Notes under the pieces: model-generated
Databases searched by the model: none
Told to the model about the DNA's origin: nothing
What the model saw: the letters and a program-made list of their open reading frames with translations, nothing else
Part shown: one piece after another, positions 1 through 8,945 of the stretch
How the letters are laid out: the number at the start of each line of letters is the position of its first letter
Numbering within the stretch: position 1 is the first letter of the stretch
Assembly (NCBI RefSeq): GCF_001189965.1
Contig: NZ_LFLU01000021.1
Location: 1-64,000, forward strand
Length of the DNA stretch: 64,000 nt
DNA from: Herbaspirillum rhizosphaerae
GTDB taxonomy: Bacteria; Pseudomonadota; Gammaproteobacteria; Burkholderiales; Burkholderiaceae_D
Direction: 5' to 3'
Position numbers and translations under genes: made by a program

Positions 1-55
1 TCAAAAACCGCCTGTAGAAAGGCCTCACACCCCTGTTTCCGGCATCGCGCATTTG

Positions 56-817
56 CTACGGCGCGGGCCGGCGCACCAGTTCCGTCAACTTGAAGGGGAT
101 TTTGGACAGCACCAGGCACAGGTTGGTGTACAGACCGTTGGCGCGGCAAGCCCGCACGATTTCCTGATTGAGCAGAATGCTGCTTTTAATTCCTGCCGTA
201 CTTACTCCGCCCAGCCGCATGCGTACGATGACCCGGTTGATCCACTGGTATCGGCACTTGTTCACATGCAGCAGCCGCACGAACATCTCGTAGTCGGCCG
301 CAATTTTGTATTGCAGACTGTAGCCGCCGACCCGCGCATACGCAGCGCGTTTGATGAAAGTCCCCGGATGCGGCGGCATCCAGCCGAAACGCAGTTTCCA
401 GGCTTGGAAATGTCCTGCGCGGTAGTGCCGGCGAATCTGGTCCAACTGCTCAGGCTGCACGAACACCACGTCGCCAAACACCACATCCAGCTGCGGATCG
501 CGCTTGAAAGCCGCCACCATATCCGAGATGACATGGTTTCCTTCGTAGAAATCGTCGGAGTTGAGAATTCCCACGATCTCGCCTGATGCAGCAGCGATCC
601 CCTTGTTCATCGCATCGTAAATGCCTTGGTCGCGTTCGCTGATGACCACCGCCAGACGATCCTTGTATTCGTTGACGATGGACATGGTGCCATCCCTGGA
701 TGCGCCGTCGACGATGACATATTCGATGTCGCCGTGGTCTTGCGACAGCACCGAGCGAATGGTGTCGCGGATCGTCTTCTCGCTGTTGTAGCAAACGGTG
801 ATGATGGATACTTTCAC
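56..817 (-). CDS. Family 2 glycosyltransferase
   Basis: Predicted inverting GT-A glycosyltransferase of 253 residues that would add a sugar from a nucleotide donor to a lipid-linked glycan at the cytoplasmic face of the membrane. The N-terminus has the GT2 nucleotide-binding strand (VSIITVCYNS, residues 3-12), VDGAS near 36-40 and the metal-binding SDD at 87-89. The ERDQGIYDAMNKGI stretch (61-74) resembles the WcaE-like subgroup of colanic-acid-type transferases. The start is GTG with AAGG about 8 bases upstream. It is the last gene of the 45-kb glycan locus; only 55 bases remain in the window beyond its stop. Donor and acceptor cannot be read from sequence. Confidence 0.88.
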   Translation of the reverse strand: MKVSIITVCYNSEKTIRDTIRSVLSQDHGDIEYVIVDGASRDGTMSIVNEYKDRLAVVISERDQGIYDAMNKGIAAASGEIVGILNSDDFYEGNHVISDMVAAFKRDPQLDVVFGDVVFVQPEQLDQIRRHYRAGHFQAWKLRFGWMPPHPGTFIKRAAYARVGGYSLQYKIAADYEMFVRLLHVNKCRYQWINRVIVRMRLGGVSTAGIKSSILLNQEIVRACRANGLYTNLCLVLSKIPFKLTELVRRPAP

Positions 818-868
818 TGGGCAATGCCTTTAAAAAACGCAGTCAATCAATGATACGGACGATCTCTG

Positions 869-1987
869 TCATGCTTCGCCGGCGGCGAGTTGCAGCAGCT
901 GATGTGCGACTTCATCCCAATTGGAGGGGATGGCGGCAAGCCGGCTTTCCCAGTTCGGCCACCAGCCATCTTGCAGGCGGCGGTGAAGATCGCCGATAGC
1001 GGCGCGCAATGACTCTGCATCGGCAGGATCGAAATAGATCGCCTGATCGCCGCACAAGACGCGTGCATACGGCAAATCCGGACACACAATCGGCAAACCG
1101 ATCCACATGGCTTCGATCAGCGGGAAGCCCAGACTCTCCGATTGCGAAAGAAAAAGCAAGGCATCCGCTTCCCTGTAGGCGTCCAGCACCTGCTGCGCAG
1201 ACAGGCGACCGACGCATTGTATCCACGGCTGCGCCGGATTCGGATGTGCATCCGGCGCGATCGTCAGCGTCAGCCGGCGGACCGTCCAGTCCGGGTCAGG
1301 CGAAGAGCCGAACCGGCCGAGCAAACTGTGATTCTTGTGCGGGTAATGGGCTGCCGGATAAAACAGGCGCATCCCGTCCTGCACGTCGGCCACGGGCCGG
1401 TCGCGTTTGAGGTTCGCCGCCAACAACCATTCCGGAGGCGGCTGCCCGACGATATGAACACGCCCCGCTATCTCAGGATAAGTCTGCTCAAGGCTGATCT
1501 TCATCGCCTCCGTCTGCACCACGAAGCGCGAGACGTAGCGAATATTGCTTTTGAATAGTTTTCTTGCTATCCAATACTTGATTGCGCCGGCGCGCTGCCC
1601 TGTGCCGGCACTCCCCGTGAGCAACGGGGTCTGCACAAATACGGTCTGACGCGTCTTGCAGCGAATCGGTATATCGCCCATCACCAGCAATGGCGCCTGA
1701 CCGCTATATCGAAACCCGAACGAAGTACATTCCAGCACGCGCGATATGGCGTTCGGCAGAAAGCGCCTTGTCCGATGCGAGACGGTCAGCGGATTGACCG
1801 CGACATGAGTAGCCAGATCGCCCTTGGCCGGCAGATACACGTCGGTGACGTTGAAATCCGCTTGCGCTTCGAGATGCGGCAGCAATGATTTCAGCAACTG
1901 CACGGCGCCCAGACCGACCACGTTGGTCAAGTGGATCCTTGCCGGTTGCGGCGACGCGGGCGAATGAGGAACAGGATCAGATGTCAT
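869..1987 (-). CDS. Family 4-like glycosyltransferase
   Basis: Predicted retaining GT-B glycosyltransferase of about 372 residues. The C-terminal half carries the donor-binding signature of GT4 enzymes, SQSESLGFPLIEAM, with the expected glutamates followed by GLPIVCPD. The ATG at 1987 is chosen because the protein from there begins close to a typical N-terminal Rossmann strand (ARIHLTNVVG) and it overlaps the upstream glycosyltransferase by only 11 bases. A longer reading to 2080 would run deep into that gene. No clear Shine-Dalgarno is visible, so translational coupling is likely. Specificity is unknown. Confidence 0.85.
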   Translation of the reverse strand: MTSDPVPHSPASPQPARIHLTNVVGLGAVQLLKSLLPHLEAQADFNVTDVYLPAKGDLATHVAVNPLTVSHRTRRFLPNAISRVLECTSFGFRYSGQAPLLVMGDIPIRCKTRQTVFVQTPLLTGSAGTGQRAGAIKYWIARKLFKSNIRYVSRFVVQTEAMKISLEQTYPEIAGRVHIVGQPPPEWLLAANLKRDRPVADVQDGMRLFYPAAHYPHKNHSLLGRFGSSPDPDWTVRRLTLTIAPDAHPNPAQPWIQCVGRLSAQQVLDAYREADALLFLSQSESLGFPLIEAMWIGLPIVCPDLPYARVLCGDQAIYFDPADAESLRAAIGDLHRRLQDGWWPNWESRLAAIPSNWDEVAHQLLQLAAGEA

Positions 1988-3125
1988 ACCAAGGGCATTC
2001 AGATTGTGGTGCAGAGCCTTTGCCGTCGCCGGCAAGAATTGCGAACAGATAACGGCCGGCGACATGCGGATCAAGCGCATCTCCCGCGCAGCGCGCGGCC
2101 TCTTTCAGCACGGTGCGATCGGTTCCATCCGCAGACAGATCGCGCAGTATGCCGGCCAAGGCGCCGGCGTCGCCATTGGCAAACACACGCCCGCAGCGCC
2201 ATTTGCGCACGACAGCCGAGGCGCCTGCCGCGTCGCTGCCAATGACCGGGACGCCTGCCAGCAGCGCCTCATTGACGACGACACCCCAGCCGTCGTAGCG
2301 ACTCGGCAGTACGAGAAAGTCGTATCCCGCGATCACGCGCTGCGCCTCGCCAAACGGAATCGTTCCACGATAGCGCACGCACGCGTCTTGCTCATCGAAG
2401 CGCCCGCCGTCGCCCGGTCCGTAAATGTCCAGATGGACGGTCACGCCGGCCTGCCGCAGTGCAGCGATTGCATCCAGCAATACGTCAATCCCTTTTCGGG
2501 CGATCAGCGTGCCGATGAAAATCAGGCGCAGCGGCGATGCGTTGAGGTCCGCCGTCGGAGCCGGAACATCTGGCAGGCGCGGAACAAAGTAGGCGAACGG
2601 ATAGATTTTTTCCGGCGCGATGCCGATCCCGGCGTACTGGCTGACTGCGAGCGGCGAAATCGCCAAGATGCCGTTAATGCGGCGCTTTAGAAGCGCCCCG
2701 TAAATCTTGTAGACCAAGGGGCGCAGCGCCGCCTTGATCCTGCCTGCCAAAGGAAGATTATCACTCTGATAGCCGGTGGAAATGGGCGAGTACGGTTCCG
2801 AAATGAGCCATACGCGACGCCTCATGCACAATGCCGCCAGCAACACCAGCATCAACCGCGGGCGTTCGAAAGGACTGCCGAACAGATGCACCGCGTCCCG
2901 GCGTTCCCGCAACTGGCGCAAGGCAAAGCCGAACCATCCTGTCTGCGGTATCAAGGCCGAGGGCATGGCTGCGGCATGACGATTGACCCATCCTTGCGCC
3001 TGCCGCTCGGCATGTTCTTTTTCCAGCGTAAAAATCTGCAAGTCGGATACGCCGGCCTGCTGCAACGCTTCCCAGGTATAGGATTGGTGATCCGTGAGCA
3101 CGGGATGCCAGCAGACGATCTTCAC
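1977..3125 (-). CDS. Family 4 glycosyltransferase
   Basis: Predicted GT-B glycosyltransferase of about 382 residues. It has the linker and second Rossmann domain typical of GT4 (FIGTLIARKGIDVLLDA) and the EX7E-type donor site (SRYDGWGVVVNEALLAGVPVIG). The GTG at 3125 is preferred: its first four bases, GTGA, overlap the stop of the upstream gene, and the protein then starts VKIVCWHPVLTDHQ, a proper Rossmann start. An ATG at 3194 would add 23 residues of arginine-rich, out-of-family sequence. It sits between two other glycosyltransferases, so it probably adds one residue of the same glycan. Confidence 0.87.
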   Translation of the reverse strand: MKIVCWHPVLTDHQSYTWEALQQAGVSDLQIFTLEKEHAERQAQGWVNRHAAAMPSALIPQTGWFGFALRQLRERRDAVHLFGSPFERPRLMLVLLAALCMRRRVWLISEPYSPISTGYQSDNLPLAGRIKAALRPLVYKIYGALLKRRINGILAISPLAVSQYAGIGIAPEKIYPFAYFVPRLPDVPAPTADLNASPLRLIFIGTLIARKGIDVLLDAIAALRQAGVTVHLDIYGPGDGGRFDEQDACVRYRGTIPFGEAQRVIAGYDFLVLPSRYDGWGVVVNEALLAGVPVIGSDAAGASAVVRKWRCGRVFANGDAGALAGILRDLSADGTDRTVLKEAARCAGDALDPHVAGRYLFAILAGDGKGSAPQSECPWYDI

Positions 3126-4318
3126 GCAATGCTCCCGGGCGGCTGCGGGAACAGGAATGCATTGAGCATGCGGCCGACGTTCTCTTCCGAACAAACCGCT
3201 TCCGCCGCTTTCATGCCGACCAGCGATATCGATCGTGCGGCGGGGCCGTTCTCGACAATCCAGCGGAATTTCTCAATCAGCAAATCGGCATCGTCCCTCT
3301 CGAGATATACGGCGCCGTCGCCCAGCACCTTGCGTACGTCGCTGATGTCGGTCGACAACACCAAAATGTCGTTGCTTGCGAATTCGATCACCTTGGACGG
3401 GAAGGTCGTGTTGGCAAGCGCGCCCTCGTTGGGCTTGAGCGCCAGGCCGACACGCGCCCGCTCCAGGATCTGGCGATATTGCATGTCGGTCGTGCGACCA
3501 TGCACCGTCACCGTCGGCGCAGTCTCGTCGTGCGACAGCTCTTTCAGCAATTCCAGGCAATCGCCTTTTCCGGTGACTTCTATGCACATGCGCGATGCCC
3601 AAGGCGGTGCGGTTGCGCGGATTTTTTTGATGGCGCTGATCAGCATCAGCCCCCCGGTATCTGCCGACACCGTCCCCCCGAACAGGAAGGTAGACGATGC
3701 CGTCATCCATTCCTCTTTTGGAAGCGCAATATCCGCGGTTCCATAACATGACTGGACTGGCCTCAAACTGGTGGTATCCGCCAGGGCATCGCAGGCGAGC
3801 AAAGCGCCGCCGGTGCAGCACGCGTCGAACACCCGCTGCAACAGCCGGGCCTTGAGCGCCTGCAGCGACATGCCTTGCACGGTGGTCGCGCCGTCTTCCA
3901 GATCAAGCGCCGTATTGAAGTTCAGCAAGCGGGACAGCCAGAGCGCGGGCAAATAGGCGCTGAGCCGATTATAGAAAAGTGCGGTTTTCTTCCCCGGCTT
4001 GCGGCGCAAACGCCAGATGACCGGCAAGAACGCCAGCAGCGACAGCAACTCCGACAAGACGGGAAAATGAATGAACGGCAGATAGATGACAGGGACGCCG
4101 TCGACGCGCGCAATCTTTCCCGGAAAGTAAGCACGGCTGCCGTTCTGCTTGCCGCGCCCCATGCTGATAACGGTCGCACGCACGCCGGTCTTGCGCAAGG
4201 CGCCCGAAAGTTTGAAGATTTTGCGGGAAGCGGCTGGACTGTCGGTCACGATCCCGCGTTCAGTACGCGTGCGGTCGTCAAACGCATTGCAGACAAAAAA
4301 GAAACGATGCCGGTTCAC
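3122..4318 (-). CDS. Glycosyltransferase (GT-B, group 1-like)
   Basis: About 398 residues, resembling divergent group-1 glycosyltransferases. The C-terminal half contains a donor-site-like region (NEGALANTTFPSKVIEFAS) and TDISDVRKVLGDGAVYL, a common GT4 context. A hydrophobic stretch (LSELLSLLAFLPVIW) in the N-terminal half probably peripherally binds the membrane, as in other lipid-linked-sugar transferases. The start is GTG at 4318, whose GTGA overlaps the stop of the upstream acetyltransferase. Upstream in-frame sequence is arginine-rich and lies inside that gene. Donor and acceptor are unknown. Confidence 0.8.
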   Translation of the reverse strand: MNRHRFFFVCNAFDDRTRTERGIVTDSPAASRKIFKLSGALRKTGVRATVISMGRGKQNGSRAYFPGKIARVDGVPVIYLPFIHFPVLSELLSLLAFLPVIWRLRRKPGKKTALFYNRLSAYLPALWLSRLLNFNTALDLEDGATTVQGMSLQALKARLLQRVFDACCTGGALLACDALADTTSLRPVQSCYGTADIALPKEEWMTASSTFLFGGTVSADTGGLMLISAIKKIRATAPPWASRMCIEVTGKGDCLELLKELSHDETAPTVTVHGRTTDMQYRQILERARVGLALKPNEGALANTTFPSKVIEFASNDILVLSTDISDVRKVLGDGAVYLERDDADLLIEKFRWIVENGPAARSISLVGMKAAEAVCSEENVGRMLNAFLFPQPPGSIA

Positions 4319-4866
4319 GCGAGCTCTTTCTTGACCCGGGCAGGCACGCCGGCCACCAATACATTGGCGGGGACATCGCGCGTGACAACTGCGCCGGCGG
4401 CGACGACGGCGCCATTGCCGATGCTGACCCCTCCCAGTACTCTGGCGCCGGAGCCGATCCAGCAACCATCACCAACCACAATGCCCGCCGCCGTACCTTG
4501 TCCGGCGCGACGATTTGCATCGCCGATTTCATGGCTGCCGGTGACAAACTCTACCGCCGGCCCGATATCGCAGCGGCTCCCGATTGCGATGGCGACATCG
4601 GCATGCGTATAGAAAACGACGCCGGGACTCAGCCATGTTGCATCGCCGATCTCCAGCCGGCCCCGGCCATAAATCCAGCCCCGTCCGCAGACCGATACAT
4701 CCTGCCCCAGTTGCACGTTGCCCAGCCGCAAACAGAAATTTCTGAACGAAAACATCCGTGATGGAGGCAGGCACCATAATAAAAAATTCATGAAATGTCT
4801 TAGCACCTTTGCTCCCGTCCACGTCTGCTCAACCTCACCCGGTCCGGCCGGGCTGCGTTTGAGCAT
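4315..4866 (-). CDS. WcaF-like hexapeptide-repeat acetyltransferase
   Basis: 183-residue putative O-acetyltransferase of the left-handed beta-helix family, probably transferring acetyl from acetyl-CoA to a sugar of the surface glycan. Hexapeptide repeats run from about residue 50 to the end (LEIGDATWLSPGV, IAIGSRCDIGP, IVVGDGCWIGSGARV, VSIGNGAVVAAGAVV). The closing DVPANVLVAGVPARVKK is typical of the family. The N-terminus (LRHFMNFLLWCLPPSRMFSFRNFCLRL) is like WcaF/WbbJ proteins. It is coupled by GTGA overlap to the downstream glycosyltransferase. Confidence 0.88.
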   Translation of the reverse strand: MLKRSPAGPGEVEQTWTGAKVLRHFMNFLLWCLPPSRMFSFRNFCLRLGNVQLGQDVSVCGRGWIYGRGRLEIGDATWLSPGVVFYTHADVAIAIGSRCDIGPAVEFVTGSHEIGDANRRAGQGTAAGIVVGDGCWIGSGARVLGGVSIGNGAVVAAGAVVTRDVPANVLVAGVPARVKKELA

Positions 4867-4902
4867 ATTATTTTACTTTTCTGACGCTTATGCGATCCAA
4901 CG

Positions 4903-5865
4903 TCAGCGATTGTGATCCGCCATATGGTGATAGGTCGATGTCCTCAGCAGCCAGTGCTTGAGATTGCGCAACCACTGGAAGCGCTGAACGACCGGAGCGA
5001 TGAACGGAATGGGCATCCGATGCTGCCGCAGCACGCCGTACACGCCGATCATGGCATCGAGATAGCGATCATAAAGCCATCTTCCCGCGCCGATGCGATA
5101 ACCGCCGTACAGATGAATCCTGCTGGGCGACTGAATCTTCAGGGAATGGAAATGGTAGAGCACCGGCTTCGCTGCGCCATCTTCGGCGAGGAAGCGCCTG
5201 ACGTTCCAAGGCGCCCATGTTTTCTCAACCTGCCTGAGCACATGGACCTGATCGGGAAAGCGCTGCGGCCAGTCGTCCAGATATTTCTGGTCGCCGAATT
5301 TGCCATCCTCGAATCGCGCAAAACACCATTCGACGCAACGCTCCTGCCACCACCGCATCACAGCCAGGCCGCCTTCGGTGCGCCGAAAACTCATGAACTG
5401 CACGCAAAAAATACCGCTGGTTTCCGATTGATCGTATTCGGGGGAGTACGCATGCGGTGTGATCAATACATCCTTGCCGCTGCGCGCAAACTCCTCGAGC
5501 AAGATCGACGGCCTGTCGAAAAAGAAAAGGTCGGCGTCAAGATAGGTCACCCGCTGGGCGGCGGGCTCGCGATCGAAGACGAATTGCGGAGTAAAGGGCG
5601 TCAGCGTCCAGCAGTACTCTCCTCTTGAGCGGCCGGGCTTGACGCCCAGAAGCGCGTCTGTTTCCACCTCCGCCAAAGGGAGCAAAGTGACATGCGGCAA
5701 ATTCAATTGGCGCAATTGCGTCACTGCCAGATCGTCCATGCAAACAATCCACAGATGAAACGGCTGGGCGTGCTCCATCAGCGACTGATGCAAACACATT
5801 CCCATCGGAAGATATTTGCTGTCGAACAGCGTGACGAAGCACTCTTTGTCTTCAGTGAAATGCAT
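4903..5865 (-). CDS. Family 8-like glycosyltransferase
   Basis: 320-residue putative retaining GT-A transferase. The early block (CFVTLFDSKYLPMGMCLHQSL) matches the start of GT8-like proteins, and YLDADLFFF near residue 108-116 supplies a DxD metal/nucleotide site. Further conserved-looking positions are the SPEYDQSETSGIFCVQF block and the histidines of YHFHSLK. The start overlaps the end of the upstream aminotransferase by 14 bases. GT8-like enzymes commonly use UDP-glucose or UDP-galactose, but the donor here is not determinable. Confidence 0.75.
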   Translation of the reverse strand: MHFTEDKECFVTLFDSKYLPMGMCLHQSLMEHAQPFHLWIVCMDDLAVTQLRQLNLPHVTLLPLAEVETDALLGVKPGRSRGEYCWTLTPFTPQFVFDREPAAQRVTYLDADLFFFDRPSILLEEFARSGKDVLITPHAYSPEYDQSETSGIFCVQFMSFRRTEGGLAVMRWWQERCVEWCFARFEDGKFGDQKYLDDWPQRFPDQVHVLRQVEKTWAPWNVRRFLAEDGAAKPVLYHFHSLKIQSPSRIHLYGGYRIGAGRWLYDRYLDAMIGVYGVLRQHRMPIPFIAPVVQRFQWLRNLKHWLLRTSTYHHMADHNR

Positions 5866-6949
5866 TCACCGCCTCAACGACCTTCGCGACGTCCGATTGC
5901 GACATCTGCGGATGACAGGGAATCGACAGGCACGTCGCCGCATGCTGTTCGACCGCGGCCAATCCCGCCGGATCAAGGCGCACATCTGCGCACGGCGGCT
6001 GTTTGTGCACCGGGATCGGATAATGCGAAAGATTGGCAATCCCGGCCTGCGTCAGGTGCGCGCCCAGGCGCTGGCGATCAGCGCATCGCACGACAAACAG
6101 ATGGTGCACATGGCTACGCTCTTGCAACGGCTTGTCGAGCACGGTGATCTGCGGATTGGCAATCTGCTCGTAGTACTGGCGCGCCACGTTGCGCCGCTTC
6201 TCGGTAAAATCATCCAGCCACTTCAAACGCTCGCTCAACATGGCCGCATGTAGCTCATCCAGGCGGCTGTTCAAGCCCACTTCAGGATGATGATAGCGCT
6301 CGCTCTGTCCATAATTGCGAATCACTTTGGCGCGCTCGGCAAGCGCGGCATCGGTGGTGATCAACGCACCGGCATCGCCGACGGCGCCCAGGTTTTTCGT
6401 CGGATAAAAACTGTAAGCGCCGAAGGCGCCATAAGACCCCGCAACACGGCCGTTCCATTCCGCCAGATGCGCTTGCGCGCAATCCTCCAGCAGCAGGATG
6501 TTCCGGCTGCGGCAGAAATCCGTCCAGGCATCCATATCGGGCAATTGGCCATACAGATGCACCAGCAACACAGCTCTGGTCTTGGACGACAGGCATCGCG
6601 CGACGCTGTCGATGCTGAGCAGGCCGGTGCCTGGCTCAATATCGGCCAGGACCGGTGTGGCGCCTACACGCAGGATTGCCAGCACGGTTGCAAACGCCGT
6701 CATCGGCGTGGTGATCACTTCATCGCCGGCGCCGATACCCAGGGCGCGCATGCCGATCTCGATTGCATCCATGCCGTTGGCGACCCCCACAGCGTCGGCT
6801 ACGCCGCAGCGCCTGGCCCAGCTCGCCTCAAAGTCTTTCACTTCCTTGCCCAGGATGTACCACCCGGAACGCAATACGCGCTCCGCCGCAGCCAACTGCT
6901 GGCGAATCAATTCTTCCGGCTCGGCCTTGAAGTCGTTCATCAAGATCAT
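5852..6949 (-). CDS. DegT/DnrJ/EryC1 sugar aminotransferase (FdtB/QdtB-like)
   Basis: About 365 residues, PLP-dependent fold-type I sugar aminotransferase. The Schiff-base lysine is K185 in SFYPTKNLG, with the pyridine-binding aspartate D156 in LLEDCAQAH. The overall pattern (NYGQSERYHHPEVGLNSRLDELHAA, late HYPIPVHKQP) is closest to 3-amino-3,6-dideoxy-hexose transaminases such as FdtB/QdtB, which aminate a dTDP-3-keto-6-deoxyhexose. The start at 6949 gives an ATGA overlap with the upstream epimerase; a downstream ATG at 6940 is also possible. Its partner dTDP pathway would use RfbA (43833-44723), but no 3,4-ketoisomerase was recognised nearby. Confidence 0.85.
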   Translation of the reverse strand: MILMNDFKAEPEELIRQQLAAAERVLRSGWYILGKEVKDFEASWARRCGVADAVGVANGMDAIEIGMRALGIGAGDEVITTPMTAFATVLAILRVGATPVLADIEPGTGLLSIDSVARCLSSKTRAVLLVHLYGQLPDMDAWTDFCRSRNILLLEDCAQAHLAEWNGRVAGSYGAFGAYSFYPTKNLGAVGDAGALITTDAALAERAKVIRNYGQSERYHHPEVGLNSRLDELHAAMLSERLKWLDDFTEKRRNVARQYYEQIANPQITVLDKPLQERSHVHHLFVVRCADRQRLGAHLTQAGIANLSHYPIPVHKQPPCADVRLDPAGLAAVEQHAATCLSIPCHPQMSQSDVAKVVEAVNAFH

Positions 6950-7950
6950 TGCGCTTGCTCCCAATAGTGCTTGTGGTGCTGGAGATAGTAGTCCAGCGAT
7001 AACCGTAGTCCCTGCTTAAGTTCGATCTTCGGCGTCCATCCGAGCGCGTTCCTGATTTTCGCGAAGTCGCTGTAGTAGTCGCCGATATCAATTGCCTTGC
7101 GCTCCGGCGGGAACGGGACGATGTCGTAACGGCCGCCGGGATGCATATTTCCCAGTTGCGCAGCAAGATCCTTCAGGTTGACGACTTCGCTGCTACCCAG
7201 ATTGAATATCTCGCCGTTGGCATTTTCGCTGATCGCAGCGAGCAGCAAGGCATCGACCACGTCGTCGACATAATTGAAATCCCGCAGCTGCAAGCCATCG
7301 CCAAAGACGAGAATCGGCTTGCCTTCCACCAGGTTGCGCATCCAGATTCCCAGGAAGGTCTGCCGCGCATCCTTGACGCGCATACCTGGACCGTAGGTAT
7401 TGGTCAGTCGCAACGCCGTGGCTTTGATGCCGTAGACGTTGTTGTAAAGGATGTGATACCACTCGCCGGCCAGCTTGTTGATGCCGTTGACGTCCACCGG
7501 ACGTATCGGATGCGCCTCGTCGACCGGCAGGTATTCCGGCTTGCCGTACAGCTGGCGCGTACTGGCGAAGACAATCTTGATGGTCGGATTATGTTTCTTG
7601 CACGCCTCCAGAATCGACAACTGCGCTGCCGCATTGATGTCGAGGTCGGTGTGCGGGTTGTGCATGGAATCCATGTGGCTGGTCTGCCCCGCAAGATTGA
7701 ACAGGTATTCCTGGCCTTTGATCAGGTATTCCATCGCGAATGGGTCGCGCACATCGGTGATGTTGATGCGGACCTTGTCCTTGATCGGTTCGATATTGAA
7801 CAGGTTGCCGCCATATTCGGGGATCAGGCTGTCGACCAGCGTGACTTCAGCGCCGGCAGCCACCAGCGTACGCGCCAGGGCGGAGCCGATGAAGCCCAGG
7901 CCGCCGGTGATCAGGACACGTTTCTTTTGAAATTCAGATGAGCTGTTCAT
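6946..7950 (-). CDS. NAD-dependent sugar epimerase/dehydratase, extended SDR, variant active site
   Basis: 334-residue extended short-chain dehydrogenase acting on a nucleotide sugar. The NAD-binding glycine motif GGLGFIG is at 16-22. The S/T site is present (FASTRQLYG, 128-136). The usual YxxxK is N155-G-I-N-K159, so the lysine is kept and the catalytic tyrosine is asparagine. The rest is intact and collinear (RLTNTYGPGMRVKDARQ, FGDGLQLRDFNYVDD), so this does not look like decay. It is coupled by ATGA overlap to the downstream aminotransferase and probably supplies or modifies its substrate. The exact reaction is unclear. Confidence 0.85.
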   Translation of the reverse strand: MNSSSEFQKKRVLITGGLGFIGSALARTLVAAGAEVTLVDSLIPEYGGNLFNIEPIKDKVRINITDVRDPFAMEYLIKGQEYLFNLAGQTSHMDSMHNPHTDLDINAAAQLSILEACKKHNPTIKIVFASTRQLYGKPEYLPVDEAHPIRPVDVNGINKLAGEWYHILYNNVYGIKATALRLTNTYGPGMRVKDARQTFLGIWMRNLVEGKPILVFGDGLQLRDFNYVDDVVDALLLAAISENANGEIFNLGSSEVVNLKDLAAQLGNMHPGGRYDIVPFPPERKAIDIGDYYSDFAKIRNALGWTPKIELKQGLRLSLDYYLQHHKHYWEQAQ

Positions 7951-7991
7951 ATATATACTGCGCTTGTTGAATTGGCATTCAATGCAATCTT

Positions 7992-8945
7992 TCAGCGAGC
8001 AATGCCGGCCAGGCTGCGCTGTAAGGTTTTCTTGATTTTAGCGCCGATACGACGCCACAGAGGGCGCCGATGGCGTCGAAAATAGGCTGCGACGGCATTC
8101 CACGCCATTGTATTCTGTTCTATTGCAATACCGCCTACGCGAAGCATGCGATCTCCCAGCTTGACCTTGAATTGCTCCGTTGCTTCGGAATGCGTTCCGC
8201 TATTGTCATTACCGATGTTCTGCACCAGGCTGACGCCCGGATACAGCGTCAGCCGATCGGCCAGAAACGCACTGGCATACCACCTGATTGCCCAAGAATT
8301 GACTCTTCCGGAAATCTGATCTCTCAGCATCCCCATGTAATCGTTGCTACCGCCGAAATCGAAAGACCTGCCCAATCTCTTTTCCAGCAAAGCACGCAAC
8401 AATTTTTCCGTATCGGGCTCAAATTGATCCCATCCACGCTTCCAGGTCGCCCATCCCCAACAATCGGCCCCGCGCAAGAAAAAAGTCTCCGGCAACTCCC
8501 TGCCCGTAGGGTAGATGTAACCATGAATGCTGATCACGGACTCCTGTGATTGATATTCATCCAGGCCATCGTTCATGTACTTCAGGAAATAAGGAGAAGT
8601 GACCAGATCATCTTCCAGGACGATGACCTTGCCGTATTGGTCGCACAATCTGCTGACGCCGTCGATAATGGATTCGGCAAGTCCGAAATTCCTGTCGCGC
8701 TCAACGATAGTAAGAGATTTGAAACCTTGTATGCCTCTTATATAGTTCCGCACCTCAGCAACAGCGGCTTCATGCCCCGGCCCTTTTGCACAATCCGAGA
8801 AGACAATCAGGTCACTTTCTGCCGCAAGCAGATTCCGCTTGAGTGCATCAACCGTCCTGCGGGTATGATCCGTGCGGCTATAGACAAACAAGGCGATGGG
8901 GGCAAGGGAGGTCACGCGAGGACTCTTGGCGGTCTCAGGACACAC
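7992..8945 (-). CDS. Glycosyltransferase (GT2/GNT-I-like)
   Basis: About 317 residues resembling the sugar-transferase group seen in O-antigen and capsule loci. PIALFVYSRTDHTRRTVDAL is the N-terminal nucleotide-binding strand, VIVLEDDLVTSPYFLKYMN carries an EDD metal site near residue 115, and GWATWKRGW is typical of this group. The start is uncertain: GTG at 8945 overlaps the FkbM gene by 11 bases, and a second GTG at 8915 would give a protein beginning just before the conserved strand. It is followed by the epimerase after 41 bases. Confidence 0.75.
   Translation of the reverse strand: MCPETAKSPRVTSLAPIALFVYSRTDHTRRTVDALKRNLLAAESDLIVFSDCAKGPGHEAAVAEVRNYIRGIQGFKSLTIVERDRNFGLAESIIDGVSRLCDQYGKVIVLEDDLVTSPYFLKYMNDGLDEYQSQESVISIHGYIYPTGRELPETFFLRGADCWGWATWKRGWDQFEPDTEKLLRALLEKRLGRSFDFGGSNDYMGMLRDQISGRVNSWAIRWYASAFLADRLTLYPGVSLVQNIGNDNSGTHSEATEQFKVKLGDRMLRVGGIAIEQNTMAWNAVAAYFRRHRRPLWRRIGAKIKKTLQRSLAGIAR

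Noticed and set aside
1-55. Possible gene end at the left edge (TCA at 1-3)
   Set aside because: Too little sequence to support any frame.
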